Assembly (NCBI GenBank): GCA_025362395.1
Contig: JANYGK010000021.1
Location: 1 to 64,000 of the forward strand
DNA: 64,000 bases
Origin: Bacteroidota bacterium
Lineage (GTDB): Bacteria > Bacteroidota > Bacteroidia > B-17B0 > Aurantibacillaceae
Reading direction: 5' to 3'
Below, in pieces: positions 1 through 8,738 of the stretch. Under the pieces are notes generated by a model. That model was not told where the DNA came from. It saw nothing but the letters and a program-made list of their open reading frames with translations, and did no database searches. The stretch's first letter is position 1; each line of letters starts with the position of its first letter. The position numbers and the translations under genes are program-made.

Positions 1-1
1 T

Positions 2-259
2 TTTACTCCTGCCAATTCCGATAATGTAAATGACCTCTTTACGGGAAGCGGAATAGGGATTGCCACTTACGATATGTGGATCTACGATCGCTGGGGAGAA
101 ATGATTTTTTACAGCAACGATATTGCCAAAGGATGGAACGGGAAAAAAACAGGCAAATCAAACGAAGTGCAACAGGATGTGTATGTATGGAAAGTGAAAA
201 TTAAAGACGTAATCGGTAAAAACCACCAATACATTGGACATGTTACTCTGTTGAGGTAA
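2..259 (+). CDS. C-terminal end of a T9SS type B / gliding-motility-associated sorting-domain protein (partial)
   Basis: Only the last 85 codons of this gene are in the window; the frame is open from base 2 with no start, so the 5' part lies to the left. The visible residues form the CHU_C / gliding-motility-associated C-terminal domain: FTPANSDNVND at the start, the hallmark YDRWGEMIF, then GWNGK, DVYVWK and a final GHVTLLR. In known members this domain sends large secreted proteins through the type IX secretion system to the cell surface. The cargo part and hence the function of the protein cannot be seen. A strong bidirectional hairpin follows directly after the stop codon. The same domain ends the protein at 38804-40825. 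Confidence 0.88.
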   Translation, partial: FTPANSDNVNDLFTGSGIGIATYDMWIYDRWGEMIFYSNDIAKGWNGKKTGKSNEVQQDVYVWKVKIKDVIGKNHQYIGHVTLLR

Positions 260-271
260 TATTATAAAATT

Positions 272-309
272 AAAAACCCCGATCATCATTTATGATCGGG
301 GTTTTTTTT
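272..309. terminator. Bidirectional rho-independent terminator
   Basis: A perfect 10-bp stem, CCCCGATCAT (277-286) against ATGATCGGGG (292-301), closes a 5-base loop. It is flanked by an A-run on the left (272-276) and eight T on the right (302-309), so it can end transcription from both sides. It sits between the convergent T9SS gene and gatC. Confidence 0.9.
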
Positions 310-325
310 ATTCGGTAAATAGGGC

Positions 326-625
326 CTAATGGTTATCAATTACTTTTGGCACTTTAAAGTAATCCGAATCTTTTTTAGGCGCATTTTTCAATGCTTCTTT
401 TTGTGTTAATGTTACTTTCGGTTCATCTTCGCGCATCACGTTTACTTCATCTGTCATATAAATCAAAGGTTCAATACCTTCAGTATCCATTTCATTTAAT
501 TTATTGATAAATGACAGCATGCGATTCATATCATTTAAGATCTCCGTTTTTGCATCATCCGTAAATTCTAAACGTGCTAAGTGAGCTACTTCATCAACCG
601 TTTTAATATCAATTTTTTGTTCCAT
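326..625 (-). CDS. gatC: Asp-tRNA(Asn)/Glu-tRNA(Gln) amidotransferase subunit GatC
   Basis: Small subunit of the GatCAB complex, which converts misacylated Glu-tRNA(Gln) or Asp-tRNA(Asn) to the amide form in the cytoplasm. The 99-residue length and sequence fit the GatC family: an N-terminal helix with VAHLARLEF (residues 13-21), a middle segment with DTEGIEPL, and a C-terminal strand with REDEP that wraps GatA in known structures. ATG start at 625. It overlaps the upstream acyltransferase gene by 17 bp, so the two are probably co-transcribed. gatA and gatB are not in the window, which is common in this phylum where the subunits are scattered. Confidence 0.93.
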   Translation of the reverse strand: MEQKIDIKTVDEVAHLARLEFTDDAKTEILNDMNRMLSFINKLNEMDTEGIEPLIYMTDEVNVMREDEPKVTLTQKEALKNAPKKDSDYFKVPKVIDNH

Positions 626-1364
626 AATAGTCGTTTAATGTATTATTGATCAGGTTAAAAACCCGGTCACGCAAATCTACTAAATTTTCTTCGGTCATAC
701 CCTTAGTAGAGATAGGTTCAAACACAATAATTTTAGCAATGCCGGGTCTGCCGAAACTTTTAAAAAAACCACCGTTCTGCAATAGCTTATAATTATTAAT
801 ATTAACTACAGGCACAATGGGTATTTGCTTGTCAATAGCCAGTTTAAAGGCGCCATTTTTAAAAGGCAATGTTTTATGTGTATTAACGGGAATAGTTCCT
901 TCAGGAAAAATAACCATACTGCGCCCTTTATCAATTTCAGCTTCCATTCGTTTCATAGAACGCACGGCATCTGTCCTGCTCTTACGGTTTACCGGGATGT
1001 CCATTTTTTGAAAGAATATTTTGAATAAAGGCGCTTTTAAAAGCTCCGCTTTACCTAGGTATAAAGCTAAATGATCAATGTAAAAAGGGCTTAAAATAAT
1101 ATCTAAATAAGAAGTATGATTACCGACAAAGATGCAGGGTTTAGGCATTTTTTTGGAGGCCGATTTAAATATTATTTTCGGGAAAATTCCTGAACTTATT
1201 ACAATACAGTATGACCATAACCGTTTTAATTTAAAAGCCGCATCCAATTTTTGTGTTGTAATGGTGAACCAAAAAAAGGGATATAGTACAAGGAAAAAAA
1301 TGGCGAAAACCAAAAAGAACCAGGTTTTCCATATAGGAGAAAGTATCAGCTTTACAATTTTCAA
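609..1364 (-). CDS. plsC: 1-acyl-sn-glycerol-3-phosphate acyltransferase (PlsC family)
   Basis: Membrane-associated acyltransferase that adds the second acyl chain to lysophosphatidic acid in phospholipid synthesis, or a close relative acting on another lyso-lipid. The HX4D catalytic motif is seen as NHTSYLD (H83, D88) and the substrate-binding motif as FPEGT (153-157). A hydrophobic N-terminal segment (about residues 14-36) fits a membrane anchor. Length of 251 residues is usual. The only in-frame start is TTG at 1364, which gives a natural MKIVKL-type N-terminus; the next Met is inside the fold. The 3' end overlaps gatC. Exact substrate not determined by sequence. Confidence 0.88.
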   Translation of the reverse strand: MKIVKLILSPIWKTWFFLVFAIFFLVLYPFFWFTITTQKLDAAFKLKRLWSYCIVISSGIFPKIIFKSASKKMPKPCIFVGNHTSYLDIILSPFYIDHLALYLGKAELLKAPLFKIFFQKMDIPVNRKSRTDAVRSMKRMEAEIDKGRSMVIFPEGTIPVNTHKTLPFKNGAFKLAIDKQIPIVPVVNINNYKLLQNGGFFKSFGRPGIAKIIVFEPISTKGMTEENLVDLRDRVFNLINNTLNDYYGTKN

Positions 1365-1498
1365 GATCGCTAAGATACAAATTAGATGCGAGAGATAAAC
1401 AGAGATACCGGGAGGAAAGATGAATTTTGGCCGTTCCGAAATAGAGAAATTAGTTAATTTAAAACGAAAAAACCCTTACTTTTACCCAAATTCATTAC

Positions 1499-2146
1499 TT
1501 GATAAACAGCCTGAACATACATGTAGTTAATGCCGGAAAAAAATTCGGGAAGGAATGGATCTTCAGAAATGTAAATTTAGAAATAAGCCCGGGAGAGAAA
1601 GTTGTAATTTTAGGACTGAACGGATCAGGTAAATCGACCCTTTTGCAGGCTATAACAGGTTATTTAACATTAAACGAGGGTCATGTGATTTATACAAATA
1701 ATGAGCATATAATTGAAGAAGGTGCTATTTATAAATTAATAAGTTTAGCATCACCTTATCTTGAATTGGTTGAAGACTTTACACTAGAGGAACACATTGA
1801 ACACACCCGTATATATAAACCGTTTTTAAATAATTTAACAACCCAACAGGTTATTGAGTTATCAGGATTGTCACCTCATTCAGAAAAGTATATCCGTTTA
1901 TTTTCAAGTGGCATGAAACAGCGTTTAAAATTAGCATTAGCAATTTTAGCGGATGCACCGGTTTTATTTTTAGATGAGCCAACTACAAATTTAGATGCAA
2001 CGGTAATAGAATGGTATAAGGTTATGATAGCAAAGTATGCCATCCACAAAACAATTATGGTTTGCTCTAATTCTATTAAAGAGGAATATGCTTTTTGTAA
2101 TAAGGTGATTACCATGGAAGACTATAAGAGTAAAAGGAAAATGTAA
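1499..2146 (+). CDS. Stand-alone ABC transporter ATP-binding protein
   Basis: ATPase subunit of an ABC system; no membrane partner is encoded next to it. Walker A is GLNGSGKST (39-47), the signature is a variant FSSGMKQRLKLALA, and Walker B is VLFLDEP with a TNLD D-loop. The position of the switch (H-loop) histidine reads VCSN, so Asn replaces His. Start is TTG at 1499; no ATG fits before Walker A. At 215 residues it is a minimal single nucleotide-binding domain. Possible roles are a CcmA-like export ATPase or a partner of a permease encoded elsewhere; I cannot choose. The gene stands alone, with a gap to the SixA-like gene that holds no obvious terminator. Confidence 0.85.
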   Translation: MINSLNIHVVNAGKKFGKEWIFRNVNLEISPGEKVVILGLNGSGKSTLLQAITGYLTLNEGHVIYTNNEHIIEEGAIYKLISLASPYLELVEDFTLEEHIEHTRIYKPFLNNLTTQQVIELSGLSPHSEKYIRLFSSGMKQRLKLALAILADAPVLFLDEPTTNLDATVIEWYKVMIAKYAIHKTIMVCSNSIKEEYAFCNKVITMEDYKSKRKM

Positions 2147-2211
2147 AAAATGGAAAGTGAAAACGAAAAGGTGGGGATAAACAAAATTATTAGCTCATTA
2201 TAATTTTTAAA

Positions 2212-2694
2212 ATGAAAAAACTATTTCTTGTCCGGCATGCAAAATCTGATTGGAATAATTCGATATTAAAAGACATTGAAAGGCCTTTGAATGACAGAGG
2301 TTACAGCAATGCTAACTCAATAAGTCAACACTTTACAGAAATACCCGAACTAATAATTACAAGTCCGGCAGTAAGGGCTGTAAGTACAGCTTTAATTTTT
2401 GCAAGAAATTTTAATTATAATCCTAGCACGATCCTCATTAAAGAGGAGTTGTACGAAACATCCATTAAAGAGTATTTATCGGTGATCAGAAAAACAGATA
2501 ACAGTGTTCAATCACTCATGTTATTTGCACATAACCCTATTATAAGCGATGTAGCAGATTTGTTAACTAAAACATTGCCGATGGAAATGCCAACGTGTTG
2601 TATGGCAGGTATACAGTTTAATACTTATACATGGAAAGACATAAAAGCAGGATCCGGAAATTTGTTTTTGTTTGATTATCCTAAGAAAAATTGA
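2212..2694 (+). CDS. SixA-like phosphohistidine phosphatase (histidine phosphatase superfamily)
   Basis: Small cytoplasmic phosphatase of the phosphoglycerate-mutase-like fold. The catalytic RHAK motif is at residues 8-11 (FLVRHAKSDW), the second conserved histidine is in AHNP (H107), and the arginine of SPAVRAVSTA (about 55) completes the phosphate pocket. SixA of Escherichia coli removes phosphate from histidine-containing phosphotransfer domains; many Bacteroidota carry this 160-residue version, whose substrate is untested. ATG at 2212, 65 bp after the ABC ATPase, same strand, so co-transcription is possible. Confidence 0.85.
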   Translation: MKKLFLVRHAKSDWNNSILKDIERPLNDRGYSNANSISQHFTEIPELIITSPAVRAVSTALIFARNFNYNPSTILIKEELYETSIKEYLSVIRKTDNSVQSLMLFAHNPIISDVADLLTKTLPMEMPTCCMAGIQFNTYTWKDIKAGSGNLFLFDYPKKN

Positions 2695-2824
2695 AAACTG
2701 AGATATTCGTTATCAAAAAAAAGAATTTCCCTCAATTTCTATGTGTTGCATTTACTCTAAAATAACGATAGTGTAATCATTGGCTGTCATTACTTTTAAA
2801 TAGTATATTTAAATACAAACCGGT

Positions 2825-3346
2825 ATGAGTCAACAAGAAGAGCAAAACATAACAAGTGTAATACCTTATTCAGATTACCAATCTGTCAAGCATTTCTGCA
2901 TCCTGAGCTTTTTCTCTTTTGGTTTGTATCCTTGTTTTTGGATGTTTAAGCATTGGCAATACTTGCGCGACGAAAAGGGTATGAACATCAATGCCTCTTA
3001 CAGAACTTCTTTCACAATATTATATGGCTACAGCTTATTTAAAGAATTTCAATTATTAGCAGATGAAAAAGGTTATAAAAAAAGACTTCCTCTCGGACTG
3101 TTATTTATTTTCTACCTGCTATTATTAGCAACGGTTACACTTAATGGATGCAGTTTAGTTTTATTTTCTTACTTTGCTTTTATAGCACTCATTCCTGCAC
3201 ACCGCATGATGAATTTTTATTATTTAAAACAACAAGAAGGCTATAAGTTAAGAAAGAACCTATCAAAAGGAGAAAAGTATTTTTTGGCTTCTATTTGGCT
3301 TTTTTTATTAGGAATAATAATTATACAGATTGCGTACATTGTATAA
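2825..3346 (+). CDS. Small membrane protein, DUF4234-like
   Basis: A 173-residue protein with a recognisable N-terminal block (FFSFGLYPCFWMFKHWQYLR) of aromatic residues followed by a polar helix, then two or three hydrophobic segments in the second half (about 90-130 and 150-172). The FGLYPxxW...W pattern resembles the DUF4234 type of small membrane proteins, but I recognise no function. ATG start at 2825. The gene ends convergent to the amino-acid permease; the 140 bp between them holds no clear hairpin terminator. Confidence 0.6.
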   Translation: MSQQEEQNITSVIPYSDYQSVKHFCILSFFSFGLYPCFWMFKHWQYLRDEKGMNINASYRTSFTILYGYSLFKEFQLLADEKGYKKRLPLGLLFIFYLLLLATVTLNGCSLVLFSYFAFIALIPAHRMMNFYYLKQQEGYKLRKNLSKGEKYFLASIWLFLLGIIIIQIAYIV

Positions 3347-3486
3347 AACCAAATTTGCAACCGACAACAGTTTGACTTTAACAACCATTGAATTAAAATA
3401 AATTGACACTAAATTTAATGGAGTAGCTTAAGTAAAGCGGATAAAATCCATCAATGCTATACCTTGTGATAATTTTATACATGTTA

Positions 3487-5118
3487 TCAGCCTTTAACAT
3501 TCAGTTTACTTTTTTTATACCCGTATAAAAAATAAACTACTAAGCCAATCAATAACCATATAGAAAACATCAGCCAGTTTGTCCAACCCATACCTGTAAG
3601 CAGGTAGCAGCAAGACAATAAGCCTAATACCGGGATCAAAGAATAATTTCTTAGGAATGTAAATAAAGCGATAATGATCCAGGCTATATAGAAAATGATG
3701 ATAGGATAATTGTAAGATGTATTCGCATCATTTGAATAAACAGAGTTCGGATATATTTTAAAGATAGCTGCGAAACCAATAACAGTAATTACGGGAATAA
3801 TCCATTTTGCATTAATGTAAGGCATTTTAAATTTACCTTTTTCTTTAGCGTTCGTGTTACGAGGCAAAATTAAAACCCCTCCGCATACTAACACAAAAGC
3901 AAAGAGTGTTCCAATGCTTGTAAAATCCAACACAAAGTTTTCGTCCGTAAAAAAAATAGGAATGCCAACTACAAGTCCTGTAATGATGGTTGCAAAACCC
4001 GGTGTTTTATATTTTGGATGAATGTCTGAGAATTTTTTCGGCAATAAACCGTCACGACTCATGCTCATCCAAATACGCGGTTGCCCCATTTGGAAAACCA
4101 ACAATACGCTTGTCATGGCAACCACAGCGGCAATAGATACAATGAACAGCATCCATTTAACGCCTTTTATTTTAAAGATCTCTGCCAAAGGATCGCTTAC
4201 GCCCAGTAATTCATAAGACACCATTCCCGTTAATACCAACGAAAGAATAATATAAACCACAGTACAAATTATTAATGAATAAATCATACCTCGAGGAAGA
4301 TCTCGCTGAGGATTTTTACTTTCTTCGGCTAAAGTAGATACCGCGTCGAACCCGATGTAAGCAAAAAAAACCGCGGAAACACCTGCCATTACTCCATTAA
4401 AACCGTGTGGCATAAAAGGTGTCCAATTATTTATGTCGACATGAAAACAGCCTACAATAATAACCAAAACAATAATTAACAGCTTTATCATAACCATAAC
4501 GTTGCTGATGTTGCGCGATTCTTTAGTGCCTACAAATACTAACGCCGTAATTATCAAATTAATTAAAACGGCCGGGAGATCAAAAATAATATGCAAGCCT
4601 CCTATTTGCGGGGCAGTAAGCCAAGCGGTTAAACCTTCGCCCGGTTTATTCGCTAAAAATGCCTGATGTGCCGAAGTATAATTAGTAGTAAGCCATTCGG
4701 GAATACCCGGTACTAAATTCGTAAAATAACCGCTCCATGAAAATGCAATATAAATATTACCGATAGAGTATTCCATTAATAAGGCCCAACCTATTATCCA
4801 AGCAAACAATTCGCCAAATGTAACGTAAGCGTATGTATAAGCACTGCCTGAAGCGGGAACACGTGCGGCGAATTCCGCATAGCACATAGCAGTAAAACCG
4901 CAGGCAACGGCACAAATAATATATAAAAAAATAACACCGGGTCCGCCTGCAAAACAAGCATTACCAATGGCGCTAAAAGTGCCCCCTCCGATAATAGCCG
5001 CAATGCCGAAAAAAGTAAGATCTCTTACAGTTAATACACGGTGAAGCCCTGTGCCATGACCTTCCGCGTCAGTAATAGCTGCAACCGATTTTTTACGAAA
5101 TAATTTATTAAAGCTCAT
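3487..5118 (-). CDS. APC-family amino acid permease
   Basis: Inner-membrane amino-acid transporter of the APC superfamily, nearest in style to the cationic amino acid transporter/YfnA group. The start of TM1 shows the substrate-binding unwound motif IIGGGTFSAIG, and TM3 begins with the conserved RVPASGSAYTYAY. TM6 carries FFAYIGFDAVSTLAEE, and the cytoplasmic loop NPQRDLPRGMI is a family hallmark. At 543 residues with about 12-14 hydrophobic segments it is full length. ATG start at 5118. It lies 30 bp behind the membrane protein at 5149-6681 and may be the last gene of that minus-strand run. Substrate is inferred from family only. Confidence 0.9.
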   Translation of the reverse strand: MSFNKLFRKKSVAAITDAEGHGTGLHRVLTVRDLTFFGIAAIIGGGTFSAIGNACFAGGPGVIFLYIICAVACGFTAMCYAEFAARVPASGSAYTYAYVTFGELFAWIIGWALLMEYSIGNIYIAFSWSGYFTNLVPGIPEWLTTNYTSAHQAFLANKPGEGLTAWLTAPQIGGLHIIFDLPAVLINLIITALVFVGTKESRNISNVMVMIKLLIIVLVIIVGCFHVDINNWTPFMPHGFNGVMAGVSAVFFAYIGFDAVSTLAEESKNPQRDLPRGMIYSLIICTVVYIILSLVLTGMVSYELLGVSDPLAEIFKIKGVKWMLFIVSIAAVVAMTSVLLVFQMGQPRIWMSMSRDGLLPKKFSDIHPKYKTPGFATIITGLVVGIPIFFTDENFVLDFTSIGTLFAFVLVCGGVLILPRNTNAKEKGKFKMPYINAKWIIPVITVIGFAAIFKIYPNSVYSNDANTSYNYPIIIFYIAWIIIALFTFLRNYSLIPVLGLLSCCYLLTGMGWTNWLMFSIWLLIGLVVYFLYGYKKSKLNVKG

Positions 5119-5148
5119 ATATAGTTTAAGAGTTAATAAATATACTAA

Positions 5149-6681
5149 TTATGATTTATTATTAAAGAAGCGTTTGATATCGGGAATTTTATTTAAAACA
5201 GCCGGATCTAAATACAGTAAAGGGATCATTAATAGAAAAGGAATAAACGGAACTTTATACCGGACTATAGCTCCCGTAACAGTAGTGGTAATGCCTATTA
5301 AAAGAAATGAAAGCAGGGTAATAGAAATGCATAAAAAGAGCAGGTTTTTGTTTACCGGGAATTTTGTTTTGAATACAAAGCATCCTATTAAAAATAAAAG
5401 GAAACCTAAATTCTCTAAAGAAGCAACCAACTCTGAAACAGAACGGGCATCATAAAAGAAAGGCTTGCATAACACATTAAAAAAAGATACCGGTAGCAGT
5501 TTTTCAAAAGAGGAAAAGGAATATTGCAGCCTCTGCATATCAATACCGGAACCGGCCGGCTTGCACACCAGCAAGCGTTTATAAAGAGACGTATCCGTAT
5601 TGTTAGAAACAAAAATGGTATCCCTTAAATGATCCAACTCCCAATACATTAATCGCGCATGCGTTTTTAACCTGCAAAGTTGAGTAGTCGGGTCTAGTAA
5701 TTTGTATTGGCTTGAATCTTTATATTCAAGGCGTAAATAGTTTTTACCGTTCACGAAAAATATTCCGCCCTTACTTAAGCTTATAAAATCGTTTTGACGA
5801 ACAACGATGGTATTAATAACATCTTTATGAAAGATAAATTTTAGCGCCGTTACGCTTCCTGTATAGAATACAAGCAGAGAAAGAATGTAAAAAATAAAAA
5901 TCCGTTTTATTTTAAAATGATTAACCATCGCAAATAGCAGTAAGGGCACACTACTAATTACCAATATGTAAGGCTTAAGAACTATAAAAATTAAACTGCA
6001 CAACAAAAGGGTGATGACATACTTTATTTTAAAACTATAGTGAATAAATAATTTTAAAAAACAATATAAAAACATGCCCAACAAGCTAATGGCTATAGGC
6101 TCTTTTAAAATACCCGAGCTCCAAAACAGGACGGATGGCGTAATAAATATAACGGCAGCCAGAAGTTTTTCCTTACCCTGAAAATAATTTTTAAAAGCTT
6201 TATAAAAAGCCAACTGCCCTGTAAAAGAAATGATCAGCATTGCCAATGCATGTACTGCATAATGCCCAAGGGAAAATAACCTGATAAGCGCATGGAACCT
6301 TACAGAAGTTCGGTTGTCATTTAAAAAAAACTCGCTTGTAGAATCTGAATCGCCCCAATCGGCAATGTGTTTAAAATAAGGCTTATATAAGGGGTCAGAA
6401 TTTAAATTGGAATGAAAGCCAAATATCATTTTAAAAAAATCAAGCTTATTGTGAGAAAAAGATTTGTAAATAGTTTCCGCCCCTGCCAACGTATCTGAGC
6501 TGTCTCCGTTTATGTTACCGGGGCTGTACACAAAATAAAACCAATAATAAATAAAGCAACCTGATACTTTAATTAAAATAATGGCAAGAATAAATTTAAA
6601 AGATAAATGCGTGTCTTTAAAAAAAGAAAGCCTGCTCACTAAAAAACAAAAGAGTAAAAAATATATGCAGGCGAAGATCAA
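5149..6681 (-). CDS. Polytopic membrane protein, glycosyltransferase/polymerase-like
   Basis: A 510-residue integral membrane protein with roughly 10-12 hydrophobic segments and one large polar stretch (about residues 285-390). The segment TPSVLFWSSGILKEP (about 181-195) and its surroundings recall membrane glycan polymerases and GT-C-type glycosyltransferases that are frequent in Bacteroidota, but I find no decisive catalytic motif. It starts with TTG at 6681 inside the stop codon of the GNAT gene (TTGA overlap), which argues for translational coupling. A role in making a surface glycan would fit the company of a PAP2 phosphatase, but that is inference. Confidence 0.6.
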   Translation of the reverse strand: MIFACIYFLLFCFLVSRLSFFKDTHLSFKFILAIILIKVSGCFIYYWFYFVYSPGNINGDSSDTLAGAETIYKSFSHNKLDFFKMIFGFHSNLNSDPLYKPYFKHIADWGDSDSTSEFFLNDNRTSVRFHALIRLFSLGHYAVHALAMLIISFTGQLAFYKAFKNYFQGKEKLLAAVIFITPSVLFWSSGILKEPIAISLLGMFLYCFLKLFIHYSFKIKYVITLLLCSLIFIVLKPYILVISSVPLLLFAMVNHFKIKRIFIFYILSLLVFYTGSVTALKFIFHKDVINTIVVRQNDFISLSKGGIFFVNGKNYLRLEYKDSSQYKLLDPTTQLCRLKTHARLMYWELDHLRDTIFVSNNTDTSLYKRLLVCKPAGSGIDMQRLQYSFSSFEKLLPVSFFNVLCKPFFYDARSVSELVASLENLGFLLFLIGCFVFKTKFPVNKNLLFLCISITLLSFLLIGITTTVTGAIVRYKVPFIPFLLMIPLLYLDPAVLNKIPDIKRFFNNKS

Positions 6682-7097
6682 TAGGATTCAAAAAATTTAA
6701 TGGACATATAACGGGTCGGTTCTTTTAAAGGTTTAAATCCAAATTGTTCGTATAACGTATGAGCATCTAACGTTGCCAGCATAAAAACCCTTAATCCTTT
6801 AAGCCGCTCACAAGACATAATATATTGCATCAATTGTTTTGAAAATCCTTTACCTCTATGATCCTTATCAATAAAGACATCCGCCAGATAAGCAAATGTA
6901 GCGTAATCAGTTATGACTCTTGCAAAACCTATTTGTGTATCATTATTATAAACACCAAAGCATAGACTTCCTTCAATGGATTTCCTGACAACGTTAAAGG
7001 GAATATTTTTTGCCCAATAACTTTCTTCGCTTAAATACCGGTGAATGTAATTTAATTCCAACTTTGTTTTATCGGTAGAAATAATAATATGTTGCAT
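6678..7097 (-). CDS. GNAT family N-acetyltransferase
   Basis: Cytoplasmic acetyl-CoA-dependent acetyltransferase of about 139 residues. The acetyl-CoA binding motif A reads KDHRGKGFSKQL (about 78-89), preceded by the strand YLADVFID and followed by the YEQFGF motif near the C-terminus. I chose ATG at 7097 because the protein then begins MQHIIISTDK, as related family members do, and because it falls one base after the stop of the upstream propeller gene. A start 45 bp further out (7142) would overlap that gene. The family acetylates small molecules or proteins; the substrate is unknown. The stop overlaps the next gene. Confidence 0.85.
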   Translation of the reverse strand: MQHIIISTDKTKLELNYIHRYLSEESYWAKNIPFNVVRKSIEGSLCFGVYNNDTQIGFARVITDYATFAYLADVFIDKDHRGKGFSKQLMQYIMSCERLKGLRVFMLATLDAHTLYEQFGFKPLKEPTRYMSIKFFESY

Positions 7098-7098
7098 G

Positions 7099-8010
7099 CT
7101 ATAAATTACTGACAACGGCAAGCTGTTTGGTTTTTGAATCAAATGTAAAGCGGGTAATTTTTTTTATACCTAAATTCCCAAAAGAAAATAACACTTCCCA
7201 TTTTTTCGTTTTTTCGTTGTAATTAAGCAGGTCAGAATTTTCCGCTTTAATAAGCCCTAGTTCAGCATGCCATATAAAATCTTCGTTACCGGAAATGTAA
7301 GTTGTATATACTTTACTTTCTTTAAGAGCCGGATTATAAATGCGAAACTCCAGCACAGAATCTTTTTTTATAGCATAAATAAAATGAGATGTTCCCGGTA
7401 TGAGCCGGAAAGCCCTTGAAGGATTATCACAGATCCAAACGTCTTTACCGGACTTTAAATTTAACACTCTTAATGAATGAGGGTTTGTCAATTTGTAATA
7501 TAACATTGTATCTGCATTAAGCCATGAATGGTAGCCTACAGAATCTGTTACATCATTTGCAAATTTAATAAAAGAACCGTCAAACCCTATCATCCAAACC
7601 CTTTGTGCGGAATCTTCCTCAACCACTACGCAAGAAAACCCGGAGCCGTCGGGCAAGATTGTAGGAGAATATTCACTCACTTTTGATTTTGTAATGTTGG
7701 TATGCAATTTCGATTTAATATCATACCGGTAAATATCCGCCTGCTTATCTTCCTTGATGCTTACATACAATAAAGATTTGCCGTCAGGCGTAAAAGCGGG
7801 CTGATTGTCGTACCCGGGTCGATTATTAATATTTAAAGAATAAGTTATGATATATTTTGCTTCCGGTTTACCGGGTTTTTCAATTTTAAACAGCCAAATA
7901 TCTGTTTCGGGTAATTGAGAAAAACCGCTGTAACAAAGCAATCCGGCAAGTGCAACAGCGAATCTCCATTTTTTAACGGACAGTTTTATCTTATACGGCA
8001 ACAGGCTCAT
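7099..8010 (-). CDS. Exported TolB-like beta-propeller protein
   Basis: A 303-residue protein with a hydrophobic export signal near the N-terminus (about residues 17-31, ending GFSQ) and a series of PD40/TolB-type repeats. The clearest are NQPAFTPDGKSLLYVS followed by DIYRYD, and YSPTILPDGSGFSCV. Such propellers usually sit in the periplasm and act as protein-interaction platforms; no partner is evident here. The start codon overlaps the end of the PAP2 gene by 20 bp and the stop abuts the GNAT gene, so it belongs to the same transcription unit. It is too short for full TolB (no N-terminal TolB domain seen). Confidence 0.72.
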   Translation of the reverse strand: MSLLPYKIKLSVKKWRFAVALAGLLCYSGFSQLPETDIWLFKIEKPGKPEAKYIITYSLNINNRPGYDNQPAFTPDGKSLLYVSIKEDKQADIYRYDIKSKLHTNITKSKVSEYSPTILPDGSGFSCVVVEEDSAQRVWMIGFDGSFIKFANDVTDSVGYHSWLNADTMLYYKLTNPHSLRVLNLKSGKDVWICDNPSRAFRLIPGTSHFIYAIKKDSVLEFRIYNPALKESKVYTTYISGNEDFIWHAELGLIKAENSDLLNYNEKTKKWEVLFSFGNLGIKKITRFTFDSKTKQLAVVSNL

Positions 8011-8575
8011 TAAAATACTTTTTAAATGTAAACTGAATTAATTGATATACTATAAAACCCCAGAATAAGCCAACTAAGAAGCCCACAAAAATATCTGACG
8101 GGTAATGTACGCCTAAGTAAATGCGTGAATAAGCTTCAAGCGAAGCCCACAAAAAGAAAATGCTCCTGAACCATAATCTACGTTTGGAAAACAAGAGAAA
8201 TAATAAAGTGGCAATACCAAAGCAATTGGCCGAATGCCCCGAGAAAAAGCCGTATTTTCCCCCCCTGTATTCATGTAAAATATGCAACTTTTCCTTTATT
8301 TCGAGGTTGTGCGAAGGACGGTATCTCTTAATGCTATGTTTAATCCTGTTGGATGATTGATCGGTAAAACACACTAATAAACCCAGGAAAGCCATTAAAA
8401 TGAAGGTTTTTTTTACCGCATATTTTTTGTAAACTAAATATAGCCAATAAAAAAATAAAGGAAAAAAGATCCAAACCTTTGATACATAAAACATAAACTC
8501 GTCTGTAGCTATCGAATGACAGCCATTCAGTGACAAAAGCAATTCTCTGTCTAAGAGCTTAAGGGATTCAAACAT
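7991..8575 (-). CDS. PAP2-family membrane phosphatase
   Basis: Integral membrane phosphatase of the type 2 phosphatidic acid phosphatase family. All three catalytic motifs are present: KX6RP (K79 to RP 86-87, KHSIKRYRP), SGH (112-114) and SRX5HX3D (S150-R151, H157, D161 in SRIYLGVHYPSD). The 194 residues contain about five to six membrane segments. Members dephosphorylate undecaprenyl pyrophosphate, phosphatidic acid or lipid-A precursors; sequence alone does not settle which. It is the first gene of a minus-strand run (PAP2, propeller, GNAT, membrane protein, permease) linked by overlaps or short gaps. ATG at 8575. Confidence 0.9.
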   Translation of the reverse strand: MFESLKLLDRELLLSLNGCHSIATDEFMFYVSKVWIFFPLFFYWLYLVYKKYAVKKTFILMAFLGLLVCFTDQSSNRIKHSIKRYRPSHNLEIKEKLHILHEYRGGKYGFFSGHSANCFGIATLLFLLFSKRRLWFRSIFFLWASLEAYSRIYLGVHYPSDIFVGFLVGLFWGFIVYQLIQFTFKKYFNEPVAV

Positions 8576-8714
8576 ACTTTAAAAATAGAAAAAGAAAAGA
8601 GTTTTACAAAGCCGTGACCTACATTAATACAATTTGTTTAAAACTTGTAATTACCGGGTTAGACTTGATTTTTAAGCACTTTTCAACAAACCCTATATAT
8701 ACAAAGCTAACACC

Positions 8715-8722
8715 TATCTTTG
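8715..8722 (+). promoter_or_regulatory. Bacteroidota-type -7 promoter element of purH
   Basis: TATCTTTG matches the phylum consensus TAnnTTTG exactly and ends 16 nt before the purH ATG, implying a very short leader. No TTG at the right distance for a -33 box is visible, so the call rests on the -7 box and its position. Confidence 0.45.
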
Positions 8723-8738
8723 TTCATTACTTGATTTT

